Assembly: GCF_902364025.1 (NCBI RefSeq) | Contig: NZ_CABJCG010000005.1 | Coordinates: forward strand, 208,932 to 272,931 | Reading direction: 5' to 3' | Length of the DNA stretch: 64,000 nt | Source of the DNA: Enterocloster lavalensis | GTDB lineage: Bacteria > Bacillota > Clostridia > Lachnospirales > Lachnospiraceae | Part shown: piece after piece, positions 42,699 to 50,808 of the stretch | How the letters are laid out: each line of letters opens with the position of its first letter | Position numbering within the stretch: position 1 is the stretch's first letter | The notes under the pieces: generated by a model | Told to the model about the DNA's origin: nothing | What the model saw: the letters and a program-made list of their open reading frames with translations, nothing else | Databases searched by the model: none | Made by a program: the position numbers and the translations under genes

Positions 42699-43958
42699 AT
42701 GGGATATACAATTTCTGAAAAAATTATGGCCCGGGCCTCGGGAAATGAACACGTCCACGCGGATGACATCCTGTGGGTGGACATTGACCGGGCGATGATG
42801 GACGACGTCCTGGGGCCGCGTCTGGAGATCGACGACCGCCTTCGGGAGATGGGGGTGGACGTGTGGGACCCGGATAAGGTGGTGATCATTTCCGACCACT
42901 ACACGCCGCCCGCCAACCTGCATCAGGCCAACATCGTAAAGTTCACCAGGGAGTGGGCCAAAGAGCACGGGATCAGCCGCTACTATGAGTTCGCAGGGCC
43001 CTGCCATCAGGTGATGGTGGAACACGGCCACGTGCTCCCGGGCAGCGTGGTGGTGGGGACGGATTCCCACACCTGCACCTATGGGGCTCTGGCGGCATTT
43101 GCCACCGGCGTGGGCTCCACGGAGATGGCGGGGGTGCTGGCCACGGGCCAGACCTGGATGAAGGTGCCCCAGACCATGCGGGTGACCTGGAACGGGGAAC
43201 TGCCGGAGCGGGTGATGGCCAAGGACATTTCCTTAAAGACCATCGGCGCGGTGGGGCATTCCGGGGCCACCTACAAGACGCTGGAGTACGCCGGGGATAC
43301 CATCCAGAGGATGATGATGGACGAGCGCCTCTGTCTGACCAATATGGCGGTGGAGGCCGGGGCCAAGGCGGGGATCGTGGGGTACGACGACGTGACCGCG
43401 GAGTATCTGGCCCGTTTCGGGGTCAGCCAGCGGTACGACCACCTGAATTCCGACCCGGACGCCGTGTTCTGCGCGGAGTATGCCTTTAAGGCCGGGGAGC
43501 TGGCGCCCCAGGTGGCCTGCCCCCACGAGGTGGACCACGTGTGTGAAGCCGCAGAGCAGAGCGGGGTACAGATTCATCAGGCATATATCGGCTCCTGCAC
43601 AGGCGGCCGCTATCACGACCTGAAAATGGCGGCGGAGCTTCTGCGGGGCCGGAAAATCGCCCCGGGCCTCCGGCTTTTGGTATCGCCCGCCTCCCGGGAA
43701 ATCTACAATCAGTGCCTGCGGGAGGGCATTCTGGAGGTTCTGGCCGAGGCCGGGGCTACGGTGCTGGCTTCCAGCTGCGGCGCCTGCCTGGGGATTCACT
43801 CCGGCACCCTGGCCGACGGCGAGGTGTGCATTTCCACCACCAACCGGAACTTCATCGGCCGGATGGGGAGCAAGACCAGCAGCGTCTATCTGGCTTCGCC
43901 GGTCACGGTGGCCGCCTCGGCGCTGACGGGCCATATCACGGACCCCAGGGAAATTTGA
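42699..43958 (+). CDS. Aconitase-family hydro-lyase large subunit (LeuC/DmdA-like)
   Basis: 419 residues, the size of LeuC2/homoaconitase-type large subunits. VVVGTDSHTCTYGALAAFAT and GVGSTEMAGVLATGQ match the family; the 4Fe-4S cysteines are in the GTDSHTC, YIGSCTGGR and ASSCGACLG segments. Family reactions include 3-isopropylmalate, homoaconitate, citramalate and 2,3-dimethylmalate (de)hydration. No leuA or leuB is nearby and the pair is under a PrpR-type activator with a carrier, so a catabolic hydroxy-acid dehydratase is more likely than leucine synthesis. Confidence 0.9.
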   Translation: MGYTISEKIMARASGNEHVHADDILWVDIDRAMMDDVLGPRLEIDDRLREMGVDVWDPDKVVIISDHYTPPANLHQANIVKFTREWAKEHGISRYYEFAGPCHQVMVEHGHVLPGSVVVGTDSHTCTYGALAAFATGVGSTEMAGVLATGQTWMKVPQTMRVTWNGELPERVMAKDISLKTIGAVGHSGATYKTLEYAGDTIQRMMMDERLCLTNMAVEAGAKAGIVGYDDVTAEYLARFGVSQRYDHLNSDPDAVFCAEYAFKAGELAPQVACPHEVDHVCEAAEQSGVQIHQAYIGSCTGGRYHDLKMAAELLRGRKIAPGLRLLVSPASREIYNQCLREGILEVLAEAGATVLASSCGACLGIHSGTLADGEVCISTTNRNFIGRMGSKTSSVYLASPVTVAASALTGHITDPREI

Positions 43959-43968
43959 GGAGGGCGTT

Positions 43969-44463
43969 ATGATAAAAGGAAAAGTTTGGAAATATAAGGA
44001 CAACATCAACACGGACATCATCGCGCCGCCCGCCTCGCTGGAGCTCAGTACGGAGGAGGCCGCCCGATTTACCATGGCGCCGGTGGACCCGGACTTCGCT
44101 TCCGGGTTTAAGCCCGGGGACATTTTCGTGGCGGAGCACAACCTGGGTTCCGGCTCCAGCCGGGAGAACGCGCCGCTTATGCTGCGGCAGCTGGGGGTGC
44201 GGACCATCGTGGCCATGGATTACGCCCGGATTTTTTTCCGCAACTGCATCAACGTAGGGATTCTGACCATCGAGTGCCCGGAGACAGACAAGATTTCCAA
44301 GGACGACGTGCTGGAGATCGATTATCTGGGCGGAATGATTTACAACCGGACCACGGGGGAGGAATACCGGTGTAACAGGATACCTGAGCATGTGATGGGG
44401 ATTATCCGCTGCGGGGGATTGATTGAATATTTGAAACAGGAAAAGCTTCCTGGGAGAAGATGA
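43969..44463 (+). CDS. Aconitase-family hydro-lyase small subunit (LeuD/DmdB-like)
   Basis: 164 residues. It begins KGKVWKYKDNINTDIIAPP, carries NLGSGSSRENAPLML (the swivelling-domain G-S-S-R-E motif that binds the substrate carboxylate) and DYARIFFRNCINVGIL. The length is that of short LeuD/DmdB-type subunits. It starts 10 bases after the large subunit with GAGGAGG upstream, and together they form one enzyme. A terminator follows. Confidence 0.92.
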   Translation: MIKGKVWKYKDNINTDIIAPPASLELSTEEAARFTMAPVDPDFASGFKPGDIFVAEHNLGSGSSRENAPLMLRQLGVRTIVAMDYARIFFRNCINVGILTIECPETDKISKDDVLEIDYLGGMIYNRTTGEEYRCNRIPEHVMGIIRCGGLIEYLKQEKLPGRR

Positions 44464-44467
44464 GATA

Positions 44468-44507
44468 GACAGGGGACTGCTGAGATCGCTCGGCAGTCCC
44501 CTGTTGT
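44468..44507. terminator. Bidirectional terminator between hydro-lyase and lysozyme genes
   Basis: ACAGGGGACTGC and GCAGTCCCCTGT pair perfectly around a 12-base loop. Confidence 0.8.
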
Positions 44508-44535
44508 CATTCAGAAGGTTGAAATGCGCCCAAAA

Positions 44536-45696
44536 TTACTGCGGAATCACCAATGTCTGTCCAACATCGATCAGGTTGGGGTCGGCGATGTGGTTGGCCT
44601 GCACCAGGGCCTGGACTGTGGTGCCGAAGCGCAGAGCGATGCCGGATAAGGTGTCGCCGCGAACCACCCGGTATACCAGCACGCTGCTGCTGTCCGGGAG
44701 GCGCAGCACCTGGCCGGGGTAGATCAGGTTAGGATCGGCGATCCCGTTTAAGCTCACCAGTTCCTGGACCGTGGTGCCGAAACGCCGGGCGATGGCCCAG
44801 AGGGTGTCGCCGGGGCGCACGGTGTAGGTGGCCTGCATTTCTCCGCGCCCGGGAATCGTCAGCACCTGGCCGGGGTAGATCAGATTGGGATCGGGGATAT
44901 CATTGGCCTGCACAAGGGCCTCTACGGTGGTGCCGAAGCGCCTTGCGATGGCCCAGAGGGTGTCGCCCGGCCGCACGGTGTAGGTGGCGGAGGCGTCCGG
45001 CGAGCCGGAGTCGTTTCCGCCGTTTATCAGCATGGTGTCCTTGAAATAGTCCAGGTCCACCTGGCCGGATATGCCGGGTACATTTCCCGCGTCCGAATAC
45101 TGGAAGCCGTCCCAGGTGGCCCAGTAGCCCGTGTTGCTGGGAACGGCCGGGCCGTATTCCGCCACCCACAGCGGGTAGGAGGCGAGGGAGGAATCCCAGA
45201 CGCTGGCGGTGTTGTTGGTATCGCTGTACAGGGAGGGGGTGTAGCCAAGGCAGTCCTTTAAGGTCTCCATAAAGGCGGCGCCGATTGCGTTGATCTCCTC
45301 CACGTCCAGCCCAGGAAAGCTCTCAAAGTCCATGGCCGGGTAGAGGTCCACGGTTTTGCCGCGGATCAGGGAACAGAAGAAACGGGCCTGTTCCCTGGCC
45401 TCCTCCTCGTTCTGGGCGGTGACATAGTGGTAATAGCCGATTTTCAGGCCCGCGGCCAGGGCGCCCTGATAGTGGGACTCAAAATATGCGTCCACATAGT
45501 CTGAGCCCTCGCCCGCACGGATGTAGACGGCGTCGATCCCGGACTGCCGCACGGCCTCAAAGTCGATGTCGCCCTGCCATTCGCTCACGTCGATCCCGTG
45601 GTAGACGCGGCTGGCGGCAAAGGAGGTCAGGGACGGCGGTGCGAGAGCCAGAAGCAGAGCCAGGGAAAAGCAGGCTAAGCTGCGAAATTGTCTCAT
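44536..45696 (-). CDS. Secreted GH25 lysozyme with three LysM domains
   Basis: 386 residues. A signal peptide (residues 1-28, cleavage after SFA-A) is followed by a GH25 domain: [61 protein letters not shown] (catalytic acids Asp and Glu) and PLWVAEYGP. Three LysM repeats follow (about 235-285, 288-335, 340-386), each starting Y-x-V-x-x-G-D-T-L. The first two are nearly identical in residues ([20 protein letters not shown]), a recent internal duplication. It is predicted to cleave peptidoglycan outside the cell, either in cell-wall turnover or against neighbours. Confidence 0.93.
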   Translation of the reverse strand: MRQFRSLACFSLALLLALAPPSLTSFAASRVYHGIDVSEWQGDIDFEAVRQSGIDAVYIRAGEGSDYVDAYFESHYQGALAAGLKIGYYHYVTAQNEEEAREQARFFCSLIRGKTVDLYPAMDFESFPGLDVEEINAIGAAFMETLKDCLGYTPSLYSDTNNTASVWDSSLASYPLWVAEYGPAVPSNTGYWATWDGFQYSDAGNVPGISGQVDLDYFKDTMLINGGNDSGSPDASATYTVRPGDTLWAIARRFGTTVEALVQANDIPDPNLIYPGQVLTIPGRGEMQATYTVRPGDTLWAIARRFGTTVQELVSLNGIADPNLIYPGQVLRLPDSSSVLVYRVVRGDTLSGIALRFGTTVQALVQANHIADPNLIDVGQTLVIPQ

Positions 45697-45796
45697 AAAT
45701 ATTCAAATCCTTTCTTACAACAGATGATTTTATGCCCATAACAGGCAGTTGTGCGGTATGACAGGAGAAAAATTCAGGCGGCGGGAAAACAGACGG

Positions 45797-45868
45797 AAAA
45801 AATAGGGTCAGAGAGGCGTATGAGCCTCATTTTTACCGGTTTTTCCGCCATTTGAACTAATATATAAT
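45797..45868 (+). promoter_or_regulatory. Candidate arc operon control region
   Basis: TATAAT (45863-45868) has only a weak -35 (TTTTCC, 45841-45846), as in activator-dependent promoters. Just upstream lie TAGGGTCA (45803-45810) and TCATTTTT (45827-45834). The same two words occur in the same order upstream of the liv operon (52281-52288 and 52310-52317). The remaining leader to arcA (about 160 bases) holds no gene. Confidence 0.4.
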
Positions 45869-46031
45869 ATGAGACGGGCCGGGGATTGGTTCGGACCTTG
45901 TTCATCTGAGGGTGTTTTCAGGCGTTTTGGAAAATCATTTTAAAATACAATAAATTTGTCTGATCTTGTCCGACGCGTCCGCTCATTTCAGGATAGTATG
46001 AAATCAAGAACACGAAAAGCGAGGGAATGCG

Positions 46032-47258
46032 ATGCCAATCCATGTAAAAAGTGAGATCGGAACACTAAAACGGGTGATGCTCCACCGTCCGGGGCAGGAG
46101 CTGGAGCACCTGGTCCCCGGGGAGCTGGAACGGCTTTTGTTTGACGATATCCCATATCTGAGGGCCGCCAGGCAGGAGCACGACGTATTCGCCGGGATAC
46201 TGCGGGAGCAGGGGGTGGAGGTGGTCTATCTGGAGGACCTGATGGCCGGAACGTTAAAGGGCAGGCCCCAGCTTCGGGAGCGCTTCATCCGCCAGTTTAT
46301 CGAGGAGGGCGGGAATATCGCCCAGAAGTTCAAGGACCAGCTGTTCCGGCTGCTGGACGGAATTCCGGACGAGCGGGAGCTGGTGCAGAAGACCATGGCC
46401 GGGGTGAGGATGAATGAGCTGAAGGCGGGGGGACACAGTCCTCTGGCGGATCGGGTGAGGCCGGACAGCCGGTTCATACTGGACCCCATCCCTAACCTGT
46501 ACTTTACCCGGGACCCCTTTGCCTCCATCGGCTGCGGGGTGAGCCTCAACTACATGTATTCCAGAACCAGAAGGCGGGAGACCATCTACGGGTCCTACAT
46601 TCTGGAGGAACACCCGGACTTTGCGGGGAGCACGCCTTTTTATTACCGGCGGGACTATCCGTTTTCCATCGAGGGCGGCGATATCCTGAATTTGAGCCGC
46701 CGTGTGCTGGCCGTGGGCATTTCCCAGCGGACCACGCCGGAGGCCATCGAGCTGCTGGCCCAGAACATTTTCGGGGACGACACGGCGGAGATCGAGACGA
46801 TCCTGGCCTTCGATATCCCCAGCATCCGGGCCTACATGCACCTGGACACGGTAATGACCCAGATCGATTACGACAAATTTACGGTGCATCCCGGGATTCT
46901 TGGGAGCCTCAGGGTGTATGAGATCTGCCGGGGCGACCACCGGGATACGTTAAATGTCACGGAGCTGGACAGCTCCCTGCCGGTGATCCTGGGCACCCAC
47001 CTGGGGTTGGATCAGGTCACCATGATCCGCTGCGGCGGGAAGGACCGGGTGGCGTCGGAGCGGGAGCAGTGGAACGACGGCTCCAACACCCTTTGCATCG
47101 CGCCGGGCAAGGTGGTGGTCTACGACCGGAACTACATTACCAACGGGATTCTCAGGGAGAACGGCGTGGAGGTGCTGGAGATGCCAAGCTCGGAGCTGTC
47201 CCGGGGCAGAGGGGGCCCGCGCTGCATGAGTATGCCGCTGTGGCGGGAAGATGTGTAG
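46032..47258 (+). CDS. arcA: Arginine deiminase
   Basis: 408 residues. Substrate and catalytic landmarks: [33 protein letters not shown] with Glu and Asp, the [13 protein letters not shown] segment with His, and the C-terminal [15 protein letters not shown] with the nucleophile Cys398. It converts arginine to citrulline and ammonia, the first step of the ADI pathway. RBS GAGGGA lies ahead of the ATG. arcB and arcC follow in order. Confidence 0.96.
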   Translation: MPIHVKSEIGTLKRVMLHRPGQELEHLVPGELERLLFDDIPYLRAARQEHDVFAGILREQGVEVVYLEDLMAGTLKGRPQLRERFIRQFIEEGGNIAQKFKDQLFRLLDGIPDERELVQKTMAGVRMNELKAGGHSPLADRVRPDSRFILDPIPNLYFTRDPFASIGCGVSLNYMYSRTRRRETIYGSYILEEHPDFAGSTPFYYRRDYPFSIEGGDILNLSRRVLAVGISQRTTPEAIELLAQNIFGDDTAEIETILAFDIPSIRAYMHLDTVMTQIDYDKFTVHPGILGSLRVYEICRGDHRDTLNVTELDSSLPVILGTHLGLDQVTMIRCGGKDRVASEREQWNDGSNTLCIAPGKVVVYDRNYITNGILRENGVEVLEMPSSELSRGRGGPRCMSMPLWREDV

Positions 47259-47296
47259 CGCTATATAATGGATTGATTGAAGAGGAGGATACGAAA

Positions 47297-48289
47297 ATGG
47301 GAATGAATGTAAGAGGAAGAAGCTTTCTGAAACTGCTGGACTACACCCCCCAGGAGATCCGCTATCTGCTGGATCTCTCGAAGGAGTTTAAGGCGATGAA
47401 GCGCAGTGGGACGCCCCACTGCTACCTGCCCGGCAAAAATATTGTGCTGATTTTTGAGAAGACGTCCACCAGGACCCGCTGCGCCTTTGAGGTGGCGGCC
47501 CGGGATCTGGGCATGGGAGTCACCTATCTGGATCCGGGCAGCAGCCAGATGGGCAAAAAGGAGAGCATCCCGGACACCGCCCGGGTGCTGGGAAGAATGT
47601 ACGACGGCATCGAGTACCGCGGTTTTGACCAGAAGCTGGTGGAGCAGCTGGCCGAATACTCCGGCGTGCCGGTCTATAACGGCCTGACCGACCAGTTCCA
47701 TCCCACCCAGATGCTGGCGGACCTTCTGACCATCGAGGAGAAGTTCGGATGTCTGAAGGGCCTGAATTTCACCTACATGGGCGACGCCCGCAATAATATG
47801 GGCAATTCCCTGATGGTGGCCTGCGCGAAAATGGGCCTGAACTTTACGGCCTGCGCGCCGAAGGAGCTGTTCCCGGCTGAGGATCTGGTGCGGGAGGCGG
47901 AGCGCATCGCCGCGGAGAACGGCAGCACCGTGCGCCTGACCGAGGACGTGACCGAGGGAGCCACAGGGGCGGACATCATCTACACGGATATCTGGGTGTC
48001 CATGGGCGAGCCGGACGAGGTCTGGGATACCCGCATCCGCCTGCTGCGTCCCTACCAGGTGAACCGCAGCCTGATGGAGAAGGCCGGCCCCGGCGCTCTG
48101 TTTATGCACTGCCTGCCCTCCTTCCACGACACCAAAACCGTGATTGGGGCCCAGATTGCGGAGAAATTCGGCCTGACGGAGATGGAAGTGACCGACGAGG
48201 TGTTCGAATCCAGCCAGTCGGTGGTGTTCGACGAGGCGGAGAACCGGATGCATACCATCAAAGCGGTGTTGTACGCGACTTTGTGTTGA
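47297..48289 (+). CDS. arcB: Ornithine carbamoyltransferase (catabolic)
   Basis: 330 residues from the ATG at 47297 (AGAGGAGGA upstream). Carbamoyl-phosphate binding motif STRTR (residues 57-61), [33 protein letters not shown], and the HCLPSFHD active-site Cys segment. In this operon it phosphorolyses citrulline to ornithine and carbamoyl phosphate. Position between arcA and arcC supports the catabolic role. Confidence 0.96.
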   Translation: MGMNVRGRSFLKLLDYTPQEIRYLLDLSKEFKAMKRSGTPHCYLPGKNIVLIFEKTSTRTRCAFEVAARDLGMGVTYLDPGSSQMGKKESIPDTARVLGRMYDGIEYRGFDQKLVEQLAEYSGVPVYNGLTDQFHPTQMLADLLTIEEKFGCLKGLNFTYMGDARNNMGNSLMVACAKMGLNFTACAPKELFPAEDLVREAERIAAENGSTVRLTEDVTEGATGADIIYTDIWVSMGEPDEVWDTRIRLLRPYQVNRSLMEKAGPGALFMHCLPSFHDTKTVIGAQIAEKFGLTEMEVTDEVFESSQSVVFDEAENRMHTIKAVLYATLC

Positions 48290-48316
48290 GAACCGGTCCC
48301 GTTTTCAGGAGGCATT

Positions 48317-49501
48317 ATGAAACGTAATAAAAAACGGATTGTGGTGGCGCTGGGAGGCAACGCCCTGGGAAATACCCCGGCGCAGCAGCTGAAGCAGGTG
48401 CGGGCGGCGGCCGGGATCATTGCGGACCTGGCCGCGGAGGGCCACGAGCTGATCATCGGCCACGGAAACGGGCCCCAGGTGGGGATCATCAACTCGGCCA
48501 TGAACTACGCGGCCCAGTGCGGCCCGAGAACGCCCTATATGCCCTTTGCCGAGTGCGGGGCAATGTCCCAGGGTTTTATCGGCTACCATCTCCAGCAGGC
48601 CCTCCAGCAGAGCCTGCAGAGGCGGGGGATCGGCAAGACGGTGGTCAGCGTTGTGACCCAGGTGGAGGTGGATCCCCAGGACCCGGCATTTTTACATCCC
48701 ACCAAACCCATTGGGAATTTTTACACCCGTGAGGAGGCGGAAGAGATCAGCGCCGAGCGGGGATTTACCTTTGTTGAGGACGCGGGGAGGGGCTACCGCA
48801 GGGTGGTGCCGTCCCCAAGGCCCAGGCGGATCGTGGAGCTGGGCGCCATCCGCAAGATGGTGCAGAGCGGCCTGCTGGTTATCGCCGCAGGCGGAGGCGG
48901 GATTCCGGTTGTGGAGGAGGATGGGGAGCTGCGCGGCATCGACGCGGTGGTGGACAAGGATATGTCCTGCAGCCGCCTGGCGGTCCAGATGAAGGCCGAT
49001 ATGCTACTGATTCTCACGGCCGTGGACCGGGTCTGTATCAATTTCAACCGGCCGGACCAGAAGGCGCTGGACCGGATGACCATCGGCCAGGCGCAGGAAT
49101 ACATAAAAGAGGGACAATTCGCGCCGGGCAGCATGCTGCCCAAGGTGGAGGCCTGCCTGGAGTTCGCAGAAGCCCTGCCGGGGCGGGCGGCGGTGATCAC
49201 GTCCCTGGAGAGCGCCCGGGCGGCCCTGGAAGGGCTGAGTGGCACGTGGATCCGGTCGGAGGAGACGGTCCCCGGCGGGATGGCCCGGTATGGATCGGAC
49301 TTGTGTGGAGAGGCCCGGTGTGGAGCGGACCGATGTGAAGCGGCCCGGTATGGATCGGACTCGTATGGAGCGGACCGGTATGGAGAGGCCCGGTATGGAT
49401 CGGACTCGTATGGAGCTGCCCCGGCTGAAACCGCCCCCCAAGGCGCGCCCGCGTGTCCTGCGTTCCAGGAGGACGGCGACGTGTTGGTTACTGCAATCTG
49501 A
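48317..49501 (+). CDS. arcC: Carbamate kinase with a repetitive C-terminal tail
   Basis: 394 residues, about 80 more than usual. The kinase core (to about residue 316) is canonical: IVVALGGNALGNTP, IIGHGNGPQVG, VIAAGGGGIPVV, GIDAVVDKD and the family's usual end LESARAALEGLSGTWI. It makes ATP from carbamoyl phosphate. After the core, residues 324-368 are nine tandem pentapeptides (RYGSD, LCGEA, RCGAD, RCEAA, RYGSD, SYGAD, RYGEA, RYGSD, SYGAA) and then a short linker to residue 394. The repeat is a 15-bp DNA unit in frame; its role is unknown and it may be a slippage-born addition. Confidence 0.93.
   Translation: MKRNKKRIVVALGGNALGNTPAQQLKQVRAAAGIIADLAAEGHELIIGHGNGPQVGIINSAMNYAAQCGPRTPYMPFAECGAMSQGFIGYHLQQALQQSLQRRGIGKTVVSVVTQVEVDPQDPAFLHPTKPIGNFYTREEAEEISAERGFTFVEDAGRGYRRVVPSPRPRRIVELGAIRKMVQSGLLVIAAGGGGIPVVEEDGELRGIDAVVDKDMSCSRLAVQMKADMLLILTAVDRVCINFNRPDQKALDRMTIGQAQEYIKEGQFAPGSMLPKVEACLEFAEALPGRAAVITSLESARAALEGLSGTWIRSEETVPGGMARYGSDLCGEARCGADRCEAARYGSDSYGADRYGEARYGSDSYGAAPAETAPQGAPACPAFQEDGDVLVTAI
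49286..49420 (+). repeat. 15-bp in-frame minisatellite in arcC (nine units)
   Basis: Nine units resembling CGGTATGGAKCGGAC encode nine pentapeptides. Units 1, 5 and 8 are identical in residues (RYGSD), and units 5-6 closely match units 8-9, showing a recent duplication of pairs. Confidence 0.85.
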
Positions 49502-49551
49502 AATTTGAAATTGAATTATACCCTGCAGAGAAAGGGAGGAAGGATATTATT

Positions 49552-50652
49552 ATGGCTTTTAAATTACCTGAATACCATCATCCGGATTTTACCCAGCCCA
49601 TGTTTGTGAACGCCCCGGACGTAAAGTTTGAGGAGGCGGAAATGGACGGTGTGGCGCCGGAATATTACCACAGCACCTCCATGTACCCGGAGTATTTCAA
49701 GATCAATGGGAAATGGGTGCTGGCGGAGGAGAGCCGCATGGATTCCAGCGTGGTGATCTGTGACGACGGCCACCTGGCGGTGGTGGAGAACCGAAACCTG
49801 AAAAAGGGAGATAAAGTGATCCTGGGCCGCAGCGAGAAGGCCGAGGAGGGCATTTACATGCACTGCAACGGCTTTACGGCGGAGGGCGAGGATCTGGACG
49901 ACCAGTTCGTGTTCCGCCAGGGCAGGAGCCGCGAGACTTCCTACGCCCGGGACTACGACAACCTGTTCGAGCTGCTCCGGCACGAGCGGGAGCACGGGAA
50001 TATCGTCTGGGTCATGGGTCCGGCGTTTTCCTTCGACTACGACGCCAGAGCCGCCATGCAGGCCCTGGTGGAGAACGGTTACGCCCACGGCCTGATGGCC
50101 GGAAACGCCCTGGCCACCCACGACCTGGAGGGCGCGCTGTTGCACACGGCCCTTGGGCAGGACATTTACACCCAGAAATCCCAGCCCAACGGCCACTACA
50201 ACCACCTGGACGTGATTAACAAGGTGCGCAGAAGCGGCTCTATCCCCCAGTTTATCGAGGACTACAAGATCGACAACGGGATCATTTACAGCTGCGTGAA
50301 GAACGGCGTGCCCATGGTGCTGACCGGGTCCATCCGGGACGACGGCCCCATGCCCGAGGTGATCGGGGACGCCTACAGGGGTCAGACCGAGATGCGTGGC
50401 CTGGTGCGCGGCGCCACCACGGTGATCTGCCTGGCTACCATGCTGCACACCATCGCCACCGGAAATATGACGCCCTCCTTCCGGGTGATGCCGGACGGCC
50501 AGATCCGCCCCGTGTACCTGTACACCGTGGATGCGGACGAGTTTGTGGTGAATAAACTTCTGGACCGCGGAAGCCTGTCCGCCACCACCATTGTGACCAA
50601 TGTCCAGGACTTTATCGCCATCGTGGCCAAGGGGTTGGGCGTGATGAAATAA
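49552..50652 (+). CDS. LOR/SDH-type ornithine cyclodeaminase
   Basis: 366 residues from the ATG at 49552 (GGGAGGAAGG upstream). Long stretches match the LOR/SDH conserved domain (TIGR00300-like) found in archaeal ornithine cyclodeaminase and in the C-terminal half of cyanobacterial ArgZ/AgrE: VWVMGPAFSFDYDARAAMQA, GLMAGNALATHDLEGALLHT, NGVPMVLTGSIRDDGPMPEV and GSLSATTIVTNVQDFI. The predicted reaction turns ornithine into proline and ammonia using bound NAD. It lies 50 bases after arcC, so ornithine made by ArcB would be consumed here and not exported; no arcD exchanger gene is present. Family assignment is from memory of motifs. Confidence 0.75.
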   Translation: MAFKLPEYHHPDFTQPMFVNAPDVKFEEAEMDGVAPEYYHSTSMYPEYFKINGKWVLAEESRMDSSVVICDDGHLAVVENRNLKKGDKVILGRSEKAEEGIYMHCNGFTAEGEDLDDQFVFRQGRSRETSYARDYDNLFELLRHEREHGNIVWVMGPAFSFDYDARAAMQALVENGYAHGLMAGNALATHDLEGALLHTALGQDIYTQKSQPNGHYNHLDVINKVRRSGSIPQFIEDYKIDNGIIYSCVKNGVPMVLTGSIRDDGPMPEVIGDAYRGQTEMRGLVRGATTVICLATMLHTIATGNMTPSFRVMPDGQIRPVYLYTVDADEFVVNKLLDRGSLSATTIVTNVQDFIAIVAKGLGVMK

Positions 50653-50707
50653 CGGGTCCATTGCATTTAAACAATCGCCCGCAGGCTTCGCGTGGCCCTT
50701 TGCATAC
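50653..50707 (-). repeat. Short intergenic repeat, copy 2
   Basis: On the minus strand it reads ATGCAAAGGGCC, then GCGAAGCCTGCGGGCGATTG, then TTTAAATGCAATGG, matching the words of the element at 37591-37657 in partly permuted order. Confidence 0.55.
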
Positions 50708-50710
50708 AAT

Positions 50711-50746
50711 AAAAGGCGCAGGCCGTAGATTGGCCTGCGCCTTTTG
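50711..50746. terminator. Terminator after the ornithine cyclodeaminase gene
   Basis: AAAAGGCGCAGGCC and GGCCTGCGCCTTTT pair perfectly around a short loop; it works on both strands, serving the convergent AraC-type gene too. Confidence 0.9.
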
Positions 50747-50808
50747 GCGGGATATTTCCCGGCAATGCGCTGTCCGGCGTCGCCGCTGCGCCCGACGGCG
50801 CATATCTC

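Noticed and set aside
41518..42711. 397-codon open frame on the minus strand opposite the MatC-type carrier
   Set aside because: Its composition (His, Gln, Arg and Asp rich) is what an antisense frame of a GC-rich membrane-protein gene gives; the plus-strand protein has clear family motifs, membrane segments, promoter and RBS.
42699..44463. leuC-leuD of leucine biosynthesis
   Set aside because: No leuA or leuB adjacent, a carrier gene shares the operon, and control is by a PrpR-type sigma-54 activator, all of which point to a catabolic hydro-lyase.
49239..49508. 89-codon frame (repeats of M-D-R-T, M-E-R-P type) in another phase of the arcC minisatellite
   Set aside because: Any frame through a 15-bp repeat stays open; only the arcC phase is joined to a real gene with RBS.
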